Shown here: positions 1 to 11,617 of the stretch, one piece after another
Layout of the letters: the number at the start of each line of letters is the position of its first letter
Position numbering within the stretch: position 1 is the stretch's first letter
From: Meandrina meandrites
Lineage: Eukaryota; Cnidaria; Anthozoa; Scleractinia; Meandrinidae
Direction: 5' to 3'
Assembly: GCA_963693305.1 (NCBI GenBank)
Contig: OY855912.1
Span: 10,669,501 to 10,733,500, forward strand
DNA length: 64,000 bases
Made by a program: the position numbers and the translations under genes
Notes under the pieces: model-generated
The model's input: only the letters and a program-made list of their open reading frames with translations
Database searches by the model: none
Told to the model about the DNA's origin: nothing

Positions 1-39
1 TTGAAATCTAAAAATATTTATTTTATCCAACTCTTTTAG

Positions 40-3000
40 AAAGCGTTGAGCCTTCACCTCCTTCCAACCTGTCAATTATGAAAGAGTGCGGGTTTAAGCC
101 CTTAAATCGGTATCAGAAGGAAGCAGTGAAAGAGGCGCTTGTGAAGCCTTTTACCCTTGTCCAGGGTCCTCCAGGTAAATAAGAGTACTACGAAACTCGT
201 ACATTTCATTTCTATATAAAAGTTTATTTTGTTATATCGCCATCGTGATTCTCTATTCCAAAGACTGTGCTACAGACAATATGATATGTTCTTTAAGTGT
301 TCATATAGTCTTACTAACCAAGCAGGAGGGTCATACTTTGAGAGTGTCGGACTTGTCAGTACCGATCAAGAACAGCGAGGGCCAAGCACGGTTTCGAGCG
401 AGCTCAGTTAATAATAACTTAATTATGTACGAGCAGTAGAAACTTTACCCGGTCCAATACTTAGAAAACCTTAAATGAATAATCTGAAGCACTCCGATTG
501 GTTGATTTTAGTTATAAGCCCTCTGAACTCTTTAATCGTAAGGGGGAAGGGGGATGGGAAGAGGAATTCCACCGTCGCCTTAACATGATCTTGGGACGTC
601 GTCTTTTCCTGGTTTTGTTTGTTTGCTTGTTTGTTTGTTTGTTTGTTTGTTTGCCTGCTTCCTTGTTTGTTTGTTCTTGCCCTTGTTTTGTGCTTTACTG
701 ATAAATTTCACTTTTTATTGGGGTTGTTATCTTCATAAAGAATTAGCCAGAACTAGAACTAGCGACACCGTTTCCATCATTCGATGTCCGCGTTCACTCC
801 GTTACCATGATGTATTGTCTAAGAGAGTGTTTTTGTCCATTTGAAGGTACTGGTAAAACTGTGACAGGCGTCCACATAGCCTACTGGTTTGCGAAACGTA
901 ACAAACAGTTGCAATTGCAAAAGGACCAGGAACCTGTCGAAGTCGTTCTGCCAGACAGTGCAAACAAGCCTAAGGCGCCCCCACGAGTCATTTACTGCGG
1001 ACCCTCCAACAAGTCCGTAGACGTGGTAGCTAGTAAGTATACAAGCGTTTGATGATACGCAGACAAAAACATGAACCGTTTCTACTCGCTTCCCTAAATG
1101 TATTTAAAGCTGCCATTGATTGAACGTAAGTATTGTTAAATGCGTACTTCATGTTTGACTGGCCAAGGTTATATGACATTTCCATATTAATTACTTCATA
1201 TTGGACAGAATTAGGTGTGTTTTGGTGAACTTTTATCAATCAGGACACTTAATGATGCCTATCATAATGAACGTGCATCTCATTAGCCTTCAATCCTGGA
1301 CATATCCGAGGAACATGACAGATCAAGATTTGCTTAATCCCAGAAGTAAAGGTTTTTTTCAAAACTAGTACTTGATTTCTTTTTTCTTGTCTTTTCCCAA
1401 TTATTGACAAGTGCCTTGCTTAAAAGTACACACAACTGACCCCGGCCATTCCGGACCACTCAATCCGGAGTCCAGCGCACGAACCATTTGTCCACAGCGC
1501 CTCTCAAAAAATCAAATTATGTAGTATGTTCTAAGTAAATACTTGAATACAACTGAATTTTTGAATTAATTGTTCTATCTCATCCCCTAAAGAATACATG
1601 CTGAAAATTCCCGAACTCAAGATCATCCGCGTGTATAGCGATCGTAGGGAACAGGCAGAGTTTCCAATTCCTAACCAACGTCAACAACTAAAAAATTCAA
1701 CCGACGAAGATGATCGAATGTCGAATGAAGAAAATGAACTCAAGACAGTGTCGCTGCATCACATCATTCGCAGTGATCAGTGTCCGTTTGCCGATGGGCT
1801 TCGAGAATACGAGCGTAAATTTAAAGCTGATGAGAAGGACGGTCTGAGGACCAGTGACAAAGAAGTGGAAGAATACCGCAAAGTAAGACTTTTTTGATAT
1901 GCCGAATTGTTATCCGATACTATCACGTTGAATTGCACATCGTACTACTATGGGGGTCTACTATCTGTCGGTGTGCCATTAAAGTGTATATGACATGAAA
2001 AATATTTCCTGCTTATTTGAAGGACCTTTCAAAATTCAGTAGAATGGCGTTTTTCGTTTTGAAATATCTTTTTTTCGTTTCAGAGATACTGACATGTTTC
2101 TATTATGCGAATTAGGTCAGTGATGACGTCATAAGATTTGCAACTAAAAAGTGGTAAAATACTGAATAAACAATATCTCTAAAAGTATTAAAGCAGTGGT
2201 CTTGAAACTTGGCACCACAGATTTACATCACAAACGAAAAAAAATGACACCCTTTGGGCTGTTGCCATGGCAACAGTTTTGCCGCTGGTGCTGTCTCAAT
2301 AAAAACTGAAATTCCCAGTTTTTGTGACAGCCTTTAGAATATGAGAATTTAGTTATATACTCAATTCATCTAAGTTCATCTATCCAACCATCCATGCCGT
2401 TCACTCTCTCGTAGACTCACTTACTTATTTATTCCTTCAGTTAGTCATTTATTCATTCATTCATGAATTTTTATTGTTTTTTTACGTGTTTGTTCATTCA
2501 TTCATTTCATTTTGACTTACTTACTCACTCACTAACATAATATTATTTAAATTATTTATTTATTATTTATCTATTCAACAGTTAATTGGCACGGCCGAGG
2601 ATTGGGCACTTAAATCATTAGGAGCTCAGATTATCTTGTGCACGTGCGCAGTTGCTGGTATGGCTAGAATAGCCAATTCCTGCCGTGACAACATCAAGCA
2701 GTGCATTGTGGATGAATGCGGTATGTGCATGGAACCTGAATCACTCGTGCCAATCACGTGTTCAGGAGTACAGCAAGTGGTTTTGATTGGTGATCACAAA
2801 CAGTTACAGCCGGTAATTAAGGACAACCTGGCAGTGACTCTTGGTTTGAATGTGTCTATGTTCGAAAGGCTTTCTGAGCGAGCTAAAATGCTGGAGCTGC
2901 AGTACAGAATGGTAAGAGAAGAACGTTCTTAAAAGGCAGTGTAAAAGGGCTACGTCACTCAGTGATAGGCAACAGCTGGCCAATGGTTATTGTGTTAACT

Positions 3001-6000
3001 AAAGTATCGCAGAAACGGCTAAAAACTGTAGAAGAACTCAAAAGAAACACAGAAAAGCCAAGAATGGGCATGGATAAATAAAATCGGAGAATATTAAGAG
3101 CGAATGTCTGTAAGAATCAAACAAAATCGGAAAAAAGCGGCAAAAGTGTGAAAACTCAAAATTGTTCAAACTCTGACTGTAAGTAGTCCATAATGAGTTA
3201 TTCATCACCATGCAATTTATTTGTCAAATAACTCTTTCTTTCGGCAGGAAATGACGATCATAAATTTCACGGCCAGACACGGGAAAATTCGACTTGAAAA
3301 TTAGCGGTTTTAAAGCAAACCACTTGCCTGTACTATAAAACCTGAAGACATCCACTTGTTATCAGCTTATTCTACATCTTTTCCAGATTTTATTCTATAA
3401 TTTCTATGAAGTTTAAATAAATTCATGACACTAAGAGAGATCTGAAAGAAATCCCACTCTTTCTCTATGGAAATGACAAGGTAAATTTAAGAGATTATTT
3501 ACCATACTACCTTTATCTCAAATAAACTGATATTTTGGAAATAAAGTCAGGAAGAAATGGCCTTTCAATTGATGGCACTTTTTGTCTGGGGAAATTAAAT
3601 CGTTCTCTCTGAGAAAGCGCTAAAAATCACGAAATCAAGCAAATAAGAGATTGCGTGACAGACGTGACAAAGGTGGAAATTGCGATTTTCAAATATTTTG
3701 GCCCTATAAACTCCACAAAAATAAAAAGATCGTATTTCTACGCATGAATTTGCCATTCATCAACTTTTTGTTGAAAAAAAAAACAGCGTTTGATTTCTAT
3801 TTAAGCTTTCCCTCCGTTTTGCGTGCAAAGTGTACCCAGTTTATATCATTTCTTTCACTTGGATGTTGTGTTATGTGGATGCCTTTGTGAGCTAATAAGT
3901 AAATTATTAATGCTATCACTAATTTTAGAAAGTTGCTAATTCATATCAATCTACCCACCGTACGGATTATATATGTATGTCGATTCATATGGTAGAGAAA
4001 ACCCTACAACTGAAGTTTGAGAGCAAAGATGAATTTTTCCATCTGACTGTAACTATGAGACATCTTTTGATATGGCAGATTTATCCCAAACCTGCAAAAA
4101 TCAAAGCAACTTCCAATCTGCCGAAGCCCCTCTTGGGATTTATGTAAGAATTTTTGGAAAGCCCCTTTGTGTTGCGTTATCTTTGGTTTCCAACTGATTA
4201 ATATGATTGTCACTGAAAAGTATTCTGTGGTTTTTGCCCTATGGAAAATTCTTTTTCGCTCAAAATGGACCAAACAGTTGTAGATCAAACATTTGCTTAT
4301 TAATTTATTCATGTTACCCGAGTGGCAGGCGAAATAATATAGAAATAATAAGATAAGTTTATTTATAGTTTATTCATGTTATGAGTGACACACAAAATAC
4401 TTACATAGCCAGCTTTTTCAAAGTTGTAGGCCCGTTTAACCGAGCCTCCTTTCGGGGATCTGGGAGTATGCTTCCTCGAGGAAGGTTTTTTTTTTTCTTC
4501 ATATAAAGACCGCTGAAAACGTGACTGTTTTCCTTTACTTTTGTCGATTTTTATTGTATTTTGACATTACCTAAATTCTAACATTTCACAATAGAGAATG
4601 GCACTAATTCTCACTCATTCCTAAATTAATGAACCATTGTGCATTAGACGGCTGTCACTTTGCTTCCGAGTTTTCACCCGTGAGAAAAGCCTTGATCTCA
4701 TCATGAAAGGGTAGTTGCGAGATATATTACCTGTAAGCGATACGTTAAAACTGAATTGATTTCCATTTCATCTATCTTAAAAGTGCTCAACCTGAATTGT
4801 TTTACTTGCACATTTTAAAAATACGTTGCTGAAAATATTGCCGGCCAGCCCTGGCTAATTTTTGTACTGGCCTGTACGTTAGCTATATATTAAACAAGGG
4901 CTACGCCGCAAGCGAGCCCTTGTTTAAAAACAGTCTACTAGGTATACCATGTCCACGTATCATAATGGCTGTTAAGAATTAAGCGGAAGGTTGGGCAAGC
5001 AGCTTCCTCCAATCCATCCTCGGAGACCCAGGGGCAGTTAGTGGGAGCGAAACGTAGTAAGCCGGGCAGAAATCGTAGCGGCAAAAGTTTTCTATAAAAG
5101 TGTAAGAGCCCCTGGGAAACGAGTCTCTCCAGACCATTTCCAAGCGGCTTTGCGAATGCTGGCTCCTGATTGAGCAAAAAAAATCCTTTGTATTATTTCT
5201 CCCAATCAGCGAATAGTAACTTCAGAGTCACTTTCGTGTGTTCTTACAAGGCAGTTATTGTATCGGCCATATTTTATTTTAATTAACATAAGATAGCCGA
5301 GAAATGTCGGAAGTCATTTCGGATGTCAGAAAGAAAAATATATCAACACATCCACCAGTAAGTTTTGTTTGGACCGATCAGATGTATTGTAAATATAAAT
5401 TGTGTCTTGTTTACCTGTGCAGTGCATTGAGGGCGGTTCGGCATACTCGTCTGGCCTGCACTGCGTGTATTTCTTTGCAGCACGGGAATATTCCAGTTGG
5501 CTGAAGTATCCGAAAATAAAAAGTATAAAAAATAAATTAAATGAGTGATTGATGTAAGATTGATGTAAGGTCTCAATTTTCTGAAATTTACTAGTACTGG
5601 CTTGTACGTTTGATTTTACATTTTTCTGACTTTATCTCAATATTTTTCGGCCGACTGCAATTTGTCCGCGCTGCGAGCATTGTCGCACGTGCCAGACGAG
5701 ATAAGACGAGTGTGCCGGACGGCCGCCAATGTGTCGCATACAGGTAAACAAGCCACTATTTCCTCTGATCAGTCCATATGACAATATCCGGGCAGATCTT
5801 GAAATATATTTCTTTCTGACATCTGAAATGATTTCCCGACTTTTTGTGGTTTTTGTGGTAAATTGAAATAGATTGCCGTGTAAGAACATACGAAAGTGAC
5901 TCTGAAGTACCTGTTCGCCGATTGGGGAAAATAATACAAAGGATTTTTTTGCTCAATCGGGAGCCAGAGTCGCTTAGAACTTCATGGTAAGTCAACATGG

Positions 6001-9000
6001 CCGCCAACAATGAAAAACATATAGTCGCCCAACCACAAAATGAATGCTAACCGCAAGCAAATTGCAGTAAATAAATGTCAACTGCAAGCAAACTACAGGG
6101 TAAAATGCTAACCGCAAGCAAACAGCAGTAAATAAATGTTAACTGCAAGCAAAGCTGCAGGGCGACTATATGGTGTCTTAACATGAATTATATACCGTCT
6201 GGAGAGACTCGTTTCCCAGGGGCGTATACTTTTATAGAACACTTTTGCCGCTACGATTTCTGCCCGGTTTATTTCGTTTTGCCCGATTTGCTGTCCCTGG
6301 GTCTCCGAGAATACCCTAGCCTGTTCCAGGCTCTCGGTAGTTGGGGGCGAGCGAAAAAAGCGGGCAAAGGAAAAAACGAGGGGGAGACTAAGGCGCCTTA
6401 GTCTCCCCCTCGTTTTTCCTCGCCCCCAGCTACCGAGAGCCTGGAACAGGCTAAGGATACCCCCATTCATGCTCATATGTATTTAAGTGACAATGTTGCA
6501 CATTAGAAGTGGATGTCAATGGTTCGCTTTAGGGTACCCTTTGTTACTCTTCTTCGGTGGGTTTAAGAAACTCCGTCCATGCCGTGTTTGTGCACGGTCG
6601 AGCCGAAAATAACCTTCAGCACATGATGTTCTAACAGAATATCGAAATACTGAACTAGAATCCACCAAACGGATCTTCTCAGTGCAGGAGAGCATTCAGC
6701 TACAACTCCATGATGCTGGCTAATTTCAATGGACGTTTTACAGGTTAGATTTGCCTCTTAATACCACTTTTGGTGCCTTTTGTTATTGAGCGAGCTTTAA
6801 TAACAGCTGCAAAAATTTAGCTAAGCTTACCTAATTTCTAAGCTTTCTCTCTTGAAAAAATAGAATGCTTGCTCCTCTCGTCTTCAAAACTAAACTGTTC
6901 CTAGGCAGTCTGGTTAGTACTTCTTCTCTCGGTAGTTGGGGGCGAGCGAAAAAAGCGGGCAAAGGAAAAAACGAGGGGGAGACTAAGGCGCCTTAGTCTC
7001 CCCCTCGTTTTTCCTCGCCCCCAGCTACCGAGAGCCTGGAACAGGCTAAGGATACCCCCATTCATGCTCATATGTATTTAAGTGACAATGTTGCACATTA
7101 GAAGTGGATGTCAATGGTTCGCTTTAGGGTACCCTTTGTTACTCTTCAAAACTTGTCGTTCAGTAAATTTGTTGCATTGGCTGTGATACCCAAATCAGTG
7201 GAATCAACACGAGATACATTCGAGTCACGCTTTACCTTTTGTTATTTCTTTGGTGCAAAAAAGAGTGGAATAAAGGTAAAAGGTTGAGGTAATTCTGCCA
7301 TTTTTGTTGAAAATAAAATACAAATAACGTCAGTAAAAATTCTTTGCAAGCGGACTATATGCTGCATCATTCCACAGACTGAACCTTTTCAGGCAGTGTT
7401 CTGAAATAACAATTTACACACAACTTACCTGATCTAACTCAGGAATAAAATTGTGTCCAGTGTCCGTGTTCTGAAAGCACCCAATCTAGCCAGCTAAGCA
7501 TGAGTTCACTTTCTGTGGTTGAATATTTCAGGAGAAAACGACCCGCCGAAACAGTGATTCGAAATATCCTTTGCCAGTTGCGCAAAGTAATTAAAGACTC
7601 TAGCTTTTATCTTACCTATTACAGGAGCAGTCTGTTCTCATTATACTCTGAAAAGAGCACAATAACTACATTGCAGCCATTACACAGTGCGTGAGATATG
7701 CGGCAAGGCCGTGGGAAAATCCAAAAAATCAGGAGGAAAACTTAGCAACCATAACAACGATGACAAGTTGTTCAGTTTTAGTAATAAATATATATTAAGA
7801 ACTAGGAACTAGAATTAGCAACTTTCTAAAATTAGTGATAGCATTAATAATTTACTTATTAGCTCACAAAGGCATCCACATAACACAACATCCAAGTGAA
7901 AGAAATGATATAAACTGGGTACACTTTGCACGCAAAACGGAGGGAAAGCTTAAATAGAAATCAAACGCTGTTTTTTTTTTTCAACAAAAAGTTAATGAAT
8001 GGCAAATTCATGCGTAGCAATACGATCTTTTTATTTTTGTGGAGTTTATAGGGCCAAAATATTTGAAAATCGCAATTTCCACCTTTGTCACGTCTGTCAC
8101 GCAATCTCTTATTTGCTTGATTTCGTGATTTTTAGCGCTTTCTCAGAGAGAACGATTTAATTTCCCCAGACAAAAAGTGCCATCAATTGAAAGGCCATTT
8201 CTTCCTGACTTTATTTCCAAAATATCAGTTTATTTGAGATAAAGGTAGTATGGTAAATAATCTCTTAAATTTACCTTGTCATTTCCATAGAGAAAGAGTG
8301 GGATTTCTTTCAGATCTCTCTTAGTGTCATGAATTTATTTAAACTTCATAGAAATTATAGAATAAAATCTGGAAAAGATGTAGAATAAGCTGATAACAAG
8401 TGGATGTCTTCAGGTTTTATAGTACAGGCAAGTGGTTTGCTTTAAAACCGCTAATTTTCAAGTCGAATTTTCCCGTGTCTGGCCGTGAAATTTATGATCG
8501 TCATTTCCTGCCGAAAGAAAAAGTTATTTGAGAAATGAATTGCATGGCGATGAATAACTCGTTATGGACTACTGACAGCCAAAGTTTGAGCGATTTTGAA
8601 ATTTTGAAGTTTGCCACTCAATGTCTGATTTTTGTGGACACCTGCTCTTAAAACGGATGCATTTGGATAAACTTGAAAACGTCGAACCGCCTTGTTTTCC
8701 GTGCAAGTTTATCTCAGTTTATAATGCTCGAAAACCATCATTGTTATGTGGCATTGATTTTGCCATAACGTGTTATATACAGAACATTTAATTACCATGC
8801 TCCTTTGTCGATTTGTCTCAGTTTTTTGGTGATTACCGTTGACTGATCTTTTTCCATAAAAACAAACTAGAGAAATAATGTAGCCAGAATGAAAAGTAGC
8901 AAGAAAAGCAACAAACCCCTTAAAGTGCAAGCTTTCGGCTAGCAGTCTAATAACTTCAATTGCTTCAAAGCTCTTGATTGACGTCACATCCAAAAGCAAT

Positions 9001-11617
9001 AACAACTACAGAGCGTTTCTTTCTCCCCCACTAACCTTTTTTTTTTGTTTCAAATAAATTGCAAAACTGTTGAACATCAACGAAGCTAACTTGTAACAAA
9101 AATAGCGTCTTGCGGATAAATTTCACTGGCAGGCAGTTTAGTTATTAAGAGGGCCTTTGTCAATGGACCTGATCTGCATGTACATACATTTCCATTTTTT
9201 TTTTCTTTTTTTTTTTTTTTGCCGGTGCTATATGATGAAAAAATCTTGATGGTGTAGATTTTCTATTTCTCAAACCCTGAATTTTTGGCACCGTTTCTCT
9301 TACCTGCATTATATTTGGATAAAAGCTATTTTAACGAATAAACATTGTTTCTACTTTTCTTAGCAAAAAGAAATCTGCAAATTTCCCTCTAATTACTTTT
9401 ATGAGGGAAGGTTAAAAACGGACCAGTCAGTTCCGATCCGGGACCCTCGTTTACAGTCCTTTTGGCCTGTTCATACATCGCGTTCGGGAAAGAATGTTCC
9501 CATGGCATTTTGCCATGTAGAGGGTAAAGAGGTTAGCAGCGCCATCAAGACGGCACATAGTAACGAACAGTCAAAAGCAAACGAGAAGGAAGTCAGAAAA
9601 GTGGTAAGTTGGATTTCGTCAAAATGTAACGTAATAAGGCTATAGCTATGCAATGTTTACCAGCGACCATTATAAGTAAACAGCCTTTTTCAGGGCTTCT
9701 CATTCGCAGATCAAAATATGAAGGTAGCCCTTGGGAAAACGTTTACAATCCGATTATCATTTCTGTTGTTATAAGTTCGTGTCGCAATTACGAATATTAA
9801 CAGTGTAAGAGTTATTCGGAAGAAGTTGTCCCAAACTGAGCCCGAATTAATCTGCTGCACATATAGATATCGGCTCTTAAAGCCACCCTGAATGTACAGA
9901 AATTTGAGTACAACAATAACACGATTTATTTTATGATAAAGATGCAACTCTTAAACTCTACTTATATTTTTCTTTGCCAGGTACATGTGGCAAGATCCTT
10001 AGTCTACAGGAACAACGTGGATGCGTCAAAAGTGGTTATCTTATCACCTTACAGAGAACAGCGAAGCAGAATAAACGAGGCCTTGAAGAAAGTGGTTAAG
10101 TGCAAAGATATCCTCGTCACAACCATTGCAAAAAGCCAGGGTAAAAACCAGTCGTTGATGGTTTCTTAGTATTCCAAAACATGTTCTTTAATTTCAATAT
10201 TACGAATATTCTTAATTAATGCTTCCCTCGCAGAACAGTGCTGCATTTAAGATGTGTTACGGTTTTGTAGTCTAGACGCTGAAAAAACACAAATAATCGA
10301 ATCTTTGTTTGTCTTGGTTTTTTTTTTGTTGCGGTTGTTGCTGCTGCTGCTTGTTGTTGCGTTGTCTTCTCCCTTTTAAAATAATACGTCATACTGGTTT
10401 ACCCAGTTAAAATTGGTCATGTAGATATTTCTTTACACATCTTGCATTCCCAGGAAGTGAATGGGATTACGTCATCTTATCTTTGGTGCGTTCTCTGAGC
10501 AAGGAAGAACTCGATCCAGAGCCCACGCTTTATTGGCTCCGGGAGCATTTGGGTTTTTTGACGGATGAACATCAAATGAATGTCGGGCTCACACGAGCAC
10601 GAAAAGGCCTCTGTATAATTGGTAAGTAGGATTATTCGAAATTGTAATTTATTTTTTTTCTTTTCTTAACTCGCTCTTGTTTTTCCTTGATCAAATTAAC
10701 ATGCAAGATAGCACGCGAGTAACAGTGCGACTTCTTGAACCGGGTCACTTGGAACATACTTAACCAATCAAACTTTAATAGAGAACAAACGATGGTGACT
10801 TACGTTGAATAACACAAAGAATAGTTCCATAACAAAATTTCAAATTCATTCAACAAGTTTAAACTTGTTGAATGAATTATTTAATGAATTTAGGGGAACT
10901 TAATTTCTGCATTTATTACTTTCGGACTTACATTGTAAGCAGTTTTCAACAGTTTCGGTTGTTTGAAATTTATTTTCAAGCTAACATGATTTTTCGAGTA
11001 AAATAACACTTTTGACAATTTGCCGCCAGGGATGAGATCTGTAGAGGATATGCAGTATTGACGTAAGACAGAGCTTCATTTGTCTTCAGCTGATGTTAAC
11101 TTTTGTTGTAGGACTACTGTCTGGATGTTTCAATGTCATGGGTCTGTGAAAGAAAAAAAAAATCCATTCTTTGTTATTAATTTTGTTACAAGTGGCCCGA
11201 TTCGAGTAGTCACTCTGTTATATGTACTCGTCCCTATTTCAACTGGGTAAGTTTTACAAGAACTACAGAAGTGAAACGACTCTAACTGCTGCAACTTGCA
11301 TTTTTTTAATTCCTTTCTGAAACTGTCAATAGTTAACGGAAATAGCTCTGTTGATTGAAACTGTTTATTGCAAGATACAAATGCATGAAGCCATTTTCGA
11401 AGGGAAATACGTTAACCGTATGTGACAGAAGAATTGAACATCCAATATAACCAGCATGGTATATAAAAGCTGAAGATGTTTTTCCATTTAACCTGTCTTT
11501 TTTTTTCGTTTAGGTAACAAAAACCTGCTAATGCTCCATCCCATGTGGCAGAAGTTGATAGAATTTTATGAAGAAAATCACTGCTTGGTTGATGAATCTG
11601 ACTGGCCTAGAAACTAA
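40..11617 (+). CDS. HELZ2: HELZ2-like gene 1, C-terminal SF1 (UPF1-like) helicase, 5' truncated by window edge
   Basis: Eight exons were assembled by GT-AG junctions, matching phases and homology to gene 2: 40-174, 847-1032, 1593-1882, 2582-2911, 9364-9603, 9981-10140, 10454-10621, 11514-11617 (stop TAA 11615-11617). They encode about 536 residues. Walker A QGPPGTGKT is split between the first two exons. Walker B is IVDECGM in exon 4, followed by GDHKQLQPVI. Motif IV is SPYREQRS in exon 6, and the motif VI region GLTRARKGLCIIG is in exon 7. By family knowledge this is the second helicase core of HELZ2, an RNA/DNA-dependent ATPase module. No frameshift or internal stop is seen, so the visible part looks functional. 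The upstream RNB and first helicase should lie left of the window. The third junction codes K where gene 2 has E, so that acceptor is slightly less certain. Confidence 0.88.
615..680. repeat. (TTTG)n-rich simple repeat in gene 1 intron 1
   Basis: Runs of TTTG units with a few CTTG and CCTG variants. The intron (175-846) shows nothing else of note. Confidence 0.8.
2424..2580. repeat. TTCA/TTTA-rich low-complexity tract in gene 1 intron 3
   Basis: Imperfect tetranucleotide runs (TTCATTCA, TTTATTTA) stop just before the acceptor of the DECG-motif exon at 2582. Upstream in the same intron (1883-2423) there is only AT-rich sequence with a short GTTGCCATGGCAAC palindrome near 2263. Confidence 0.6.
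5017..6315. mobile_element. Nested fold-back element with two-part inverted arms
   Basis: Two blocks occur in order A-B then B'-A'. Block A (about 5017-5150) is the reverse complement of about 6190-6315. Block B (about 5153-5470) is the reverse complement of about 5680-5975. Between B' and A' sits a roughly 220-bp insert holding 61-bp tandem repeats. Short ORFs in both arms mirror each other and are not convincing genes. No terminal duplication was pinned down. Confidence 0.6.
6044..6161. repeat. Tandem repeat, two copies of about 61 bp
   Basis: Units start at 6044 and 6105 and share ATGCTAACCGCAAGCAA and AACTGCAAGCAAA. The pair is bracketed by the inverted 11-mers ATATAGTCGCC and GGCGACTATAT, suggesting a small insertion of its own. 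Confidence 0.65.
6317..6453. mobile_element. Near-palindromic MITE with TA ends (Tc1/mariner-like)
   Basis: The ends are TAGCCTGTTCCAGGC and GCCTGGAACAGGCTA. The centre is AAGGCGCCTT, and the two halves are close reverse complements (CTCTCGGTAG against CTACCGAGAG). Terminal TA dinucleotides would fit a TA target. Family assignment is inferred from ends only. Confidence 0.55.
6331..6552. repeat. Direct repeat, copy 1 (222 bp)
   Basis: This block, most of the MITE plus about 100 bp downstream, is repeated at 6926-7147, offset 595 bp, with no difference seen. Copy 2 lacks the first 14 bases of the MITE, so it is a local duplication rather than a second transposition. Confidence 0.85.
6926..7147. 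repeat. Direct repeat, copy 2 (222 bp)
   Basis: Second copy of 6331-6552. The 373 bp between the copies is unique and has no gene. Both junctions carry CTCTTC/CTTCTTC-type microhomology. Confidence 0.85.
10843..10878. repeat. Perfect 36-bp palindrome with no loop
   Basis: The sequence is symmetrical around GTTT/AAAC at 10860/10861 (half-site starts AATTCATTCAACAAG). It lies in the last intron of gene 1 (10622-11513). No larger element was recognised around it. Confidence 0.8.

Larger units (their letters stand above)
3180..8574. mobile_element. Composite inverted-repeat element in gene 1 intron 4 (about 760-bp arms)
   Basis: The left arm, about 3180-3943, recurs as reverse complement at about 7811-8574 with few mismatches; both contain the same poly-A/T tract and the stretch around CTTAAATAGAAATC. 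Weaker similarity runs a little further outward, to about 3100 on the left. The arms enclose 3.9 kb that holds other nested inverted repeats. I see no transposase ORF and could not fix a target duplication. It may be one large fold-back or TIR transposon invaded by smaller ones. The host intron is 2912-9363. Confidence 0.65.

Noticed and set aside
616..701. Cys/Leu/Phe-rich open frames over the TTTG repeat
   Set aside because: Translation of simple repeat DNA inside an intron.
2122..2131. TGACGTCA-type CRE sites (also near 53748, 58372)
   Set aside because: Several occur, some within coding exons, with no consistent position relative to a gene start.
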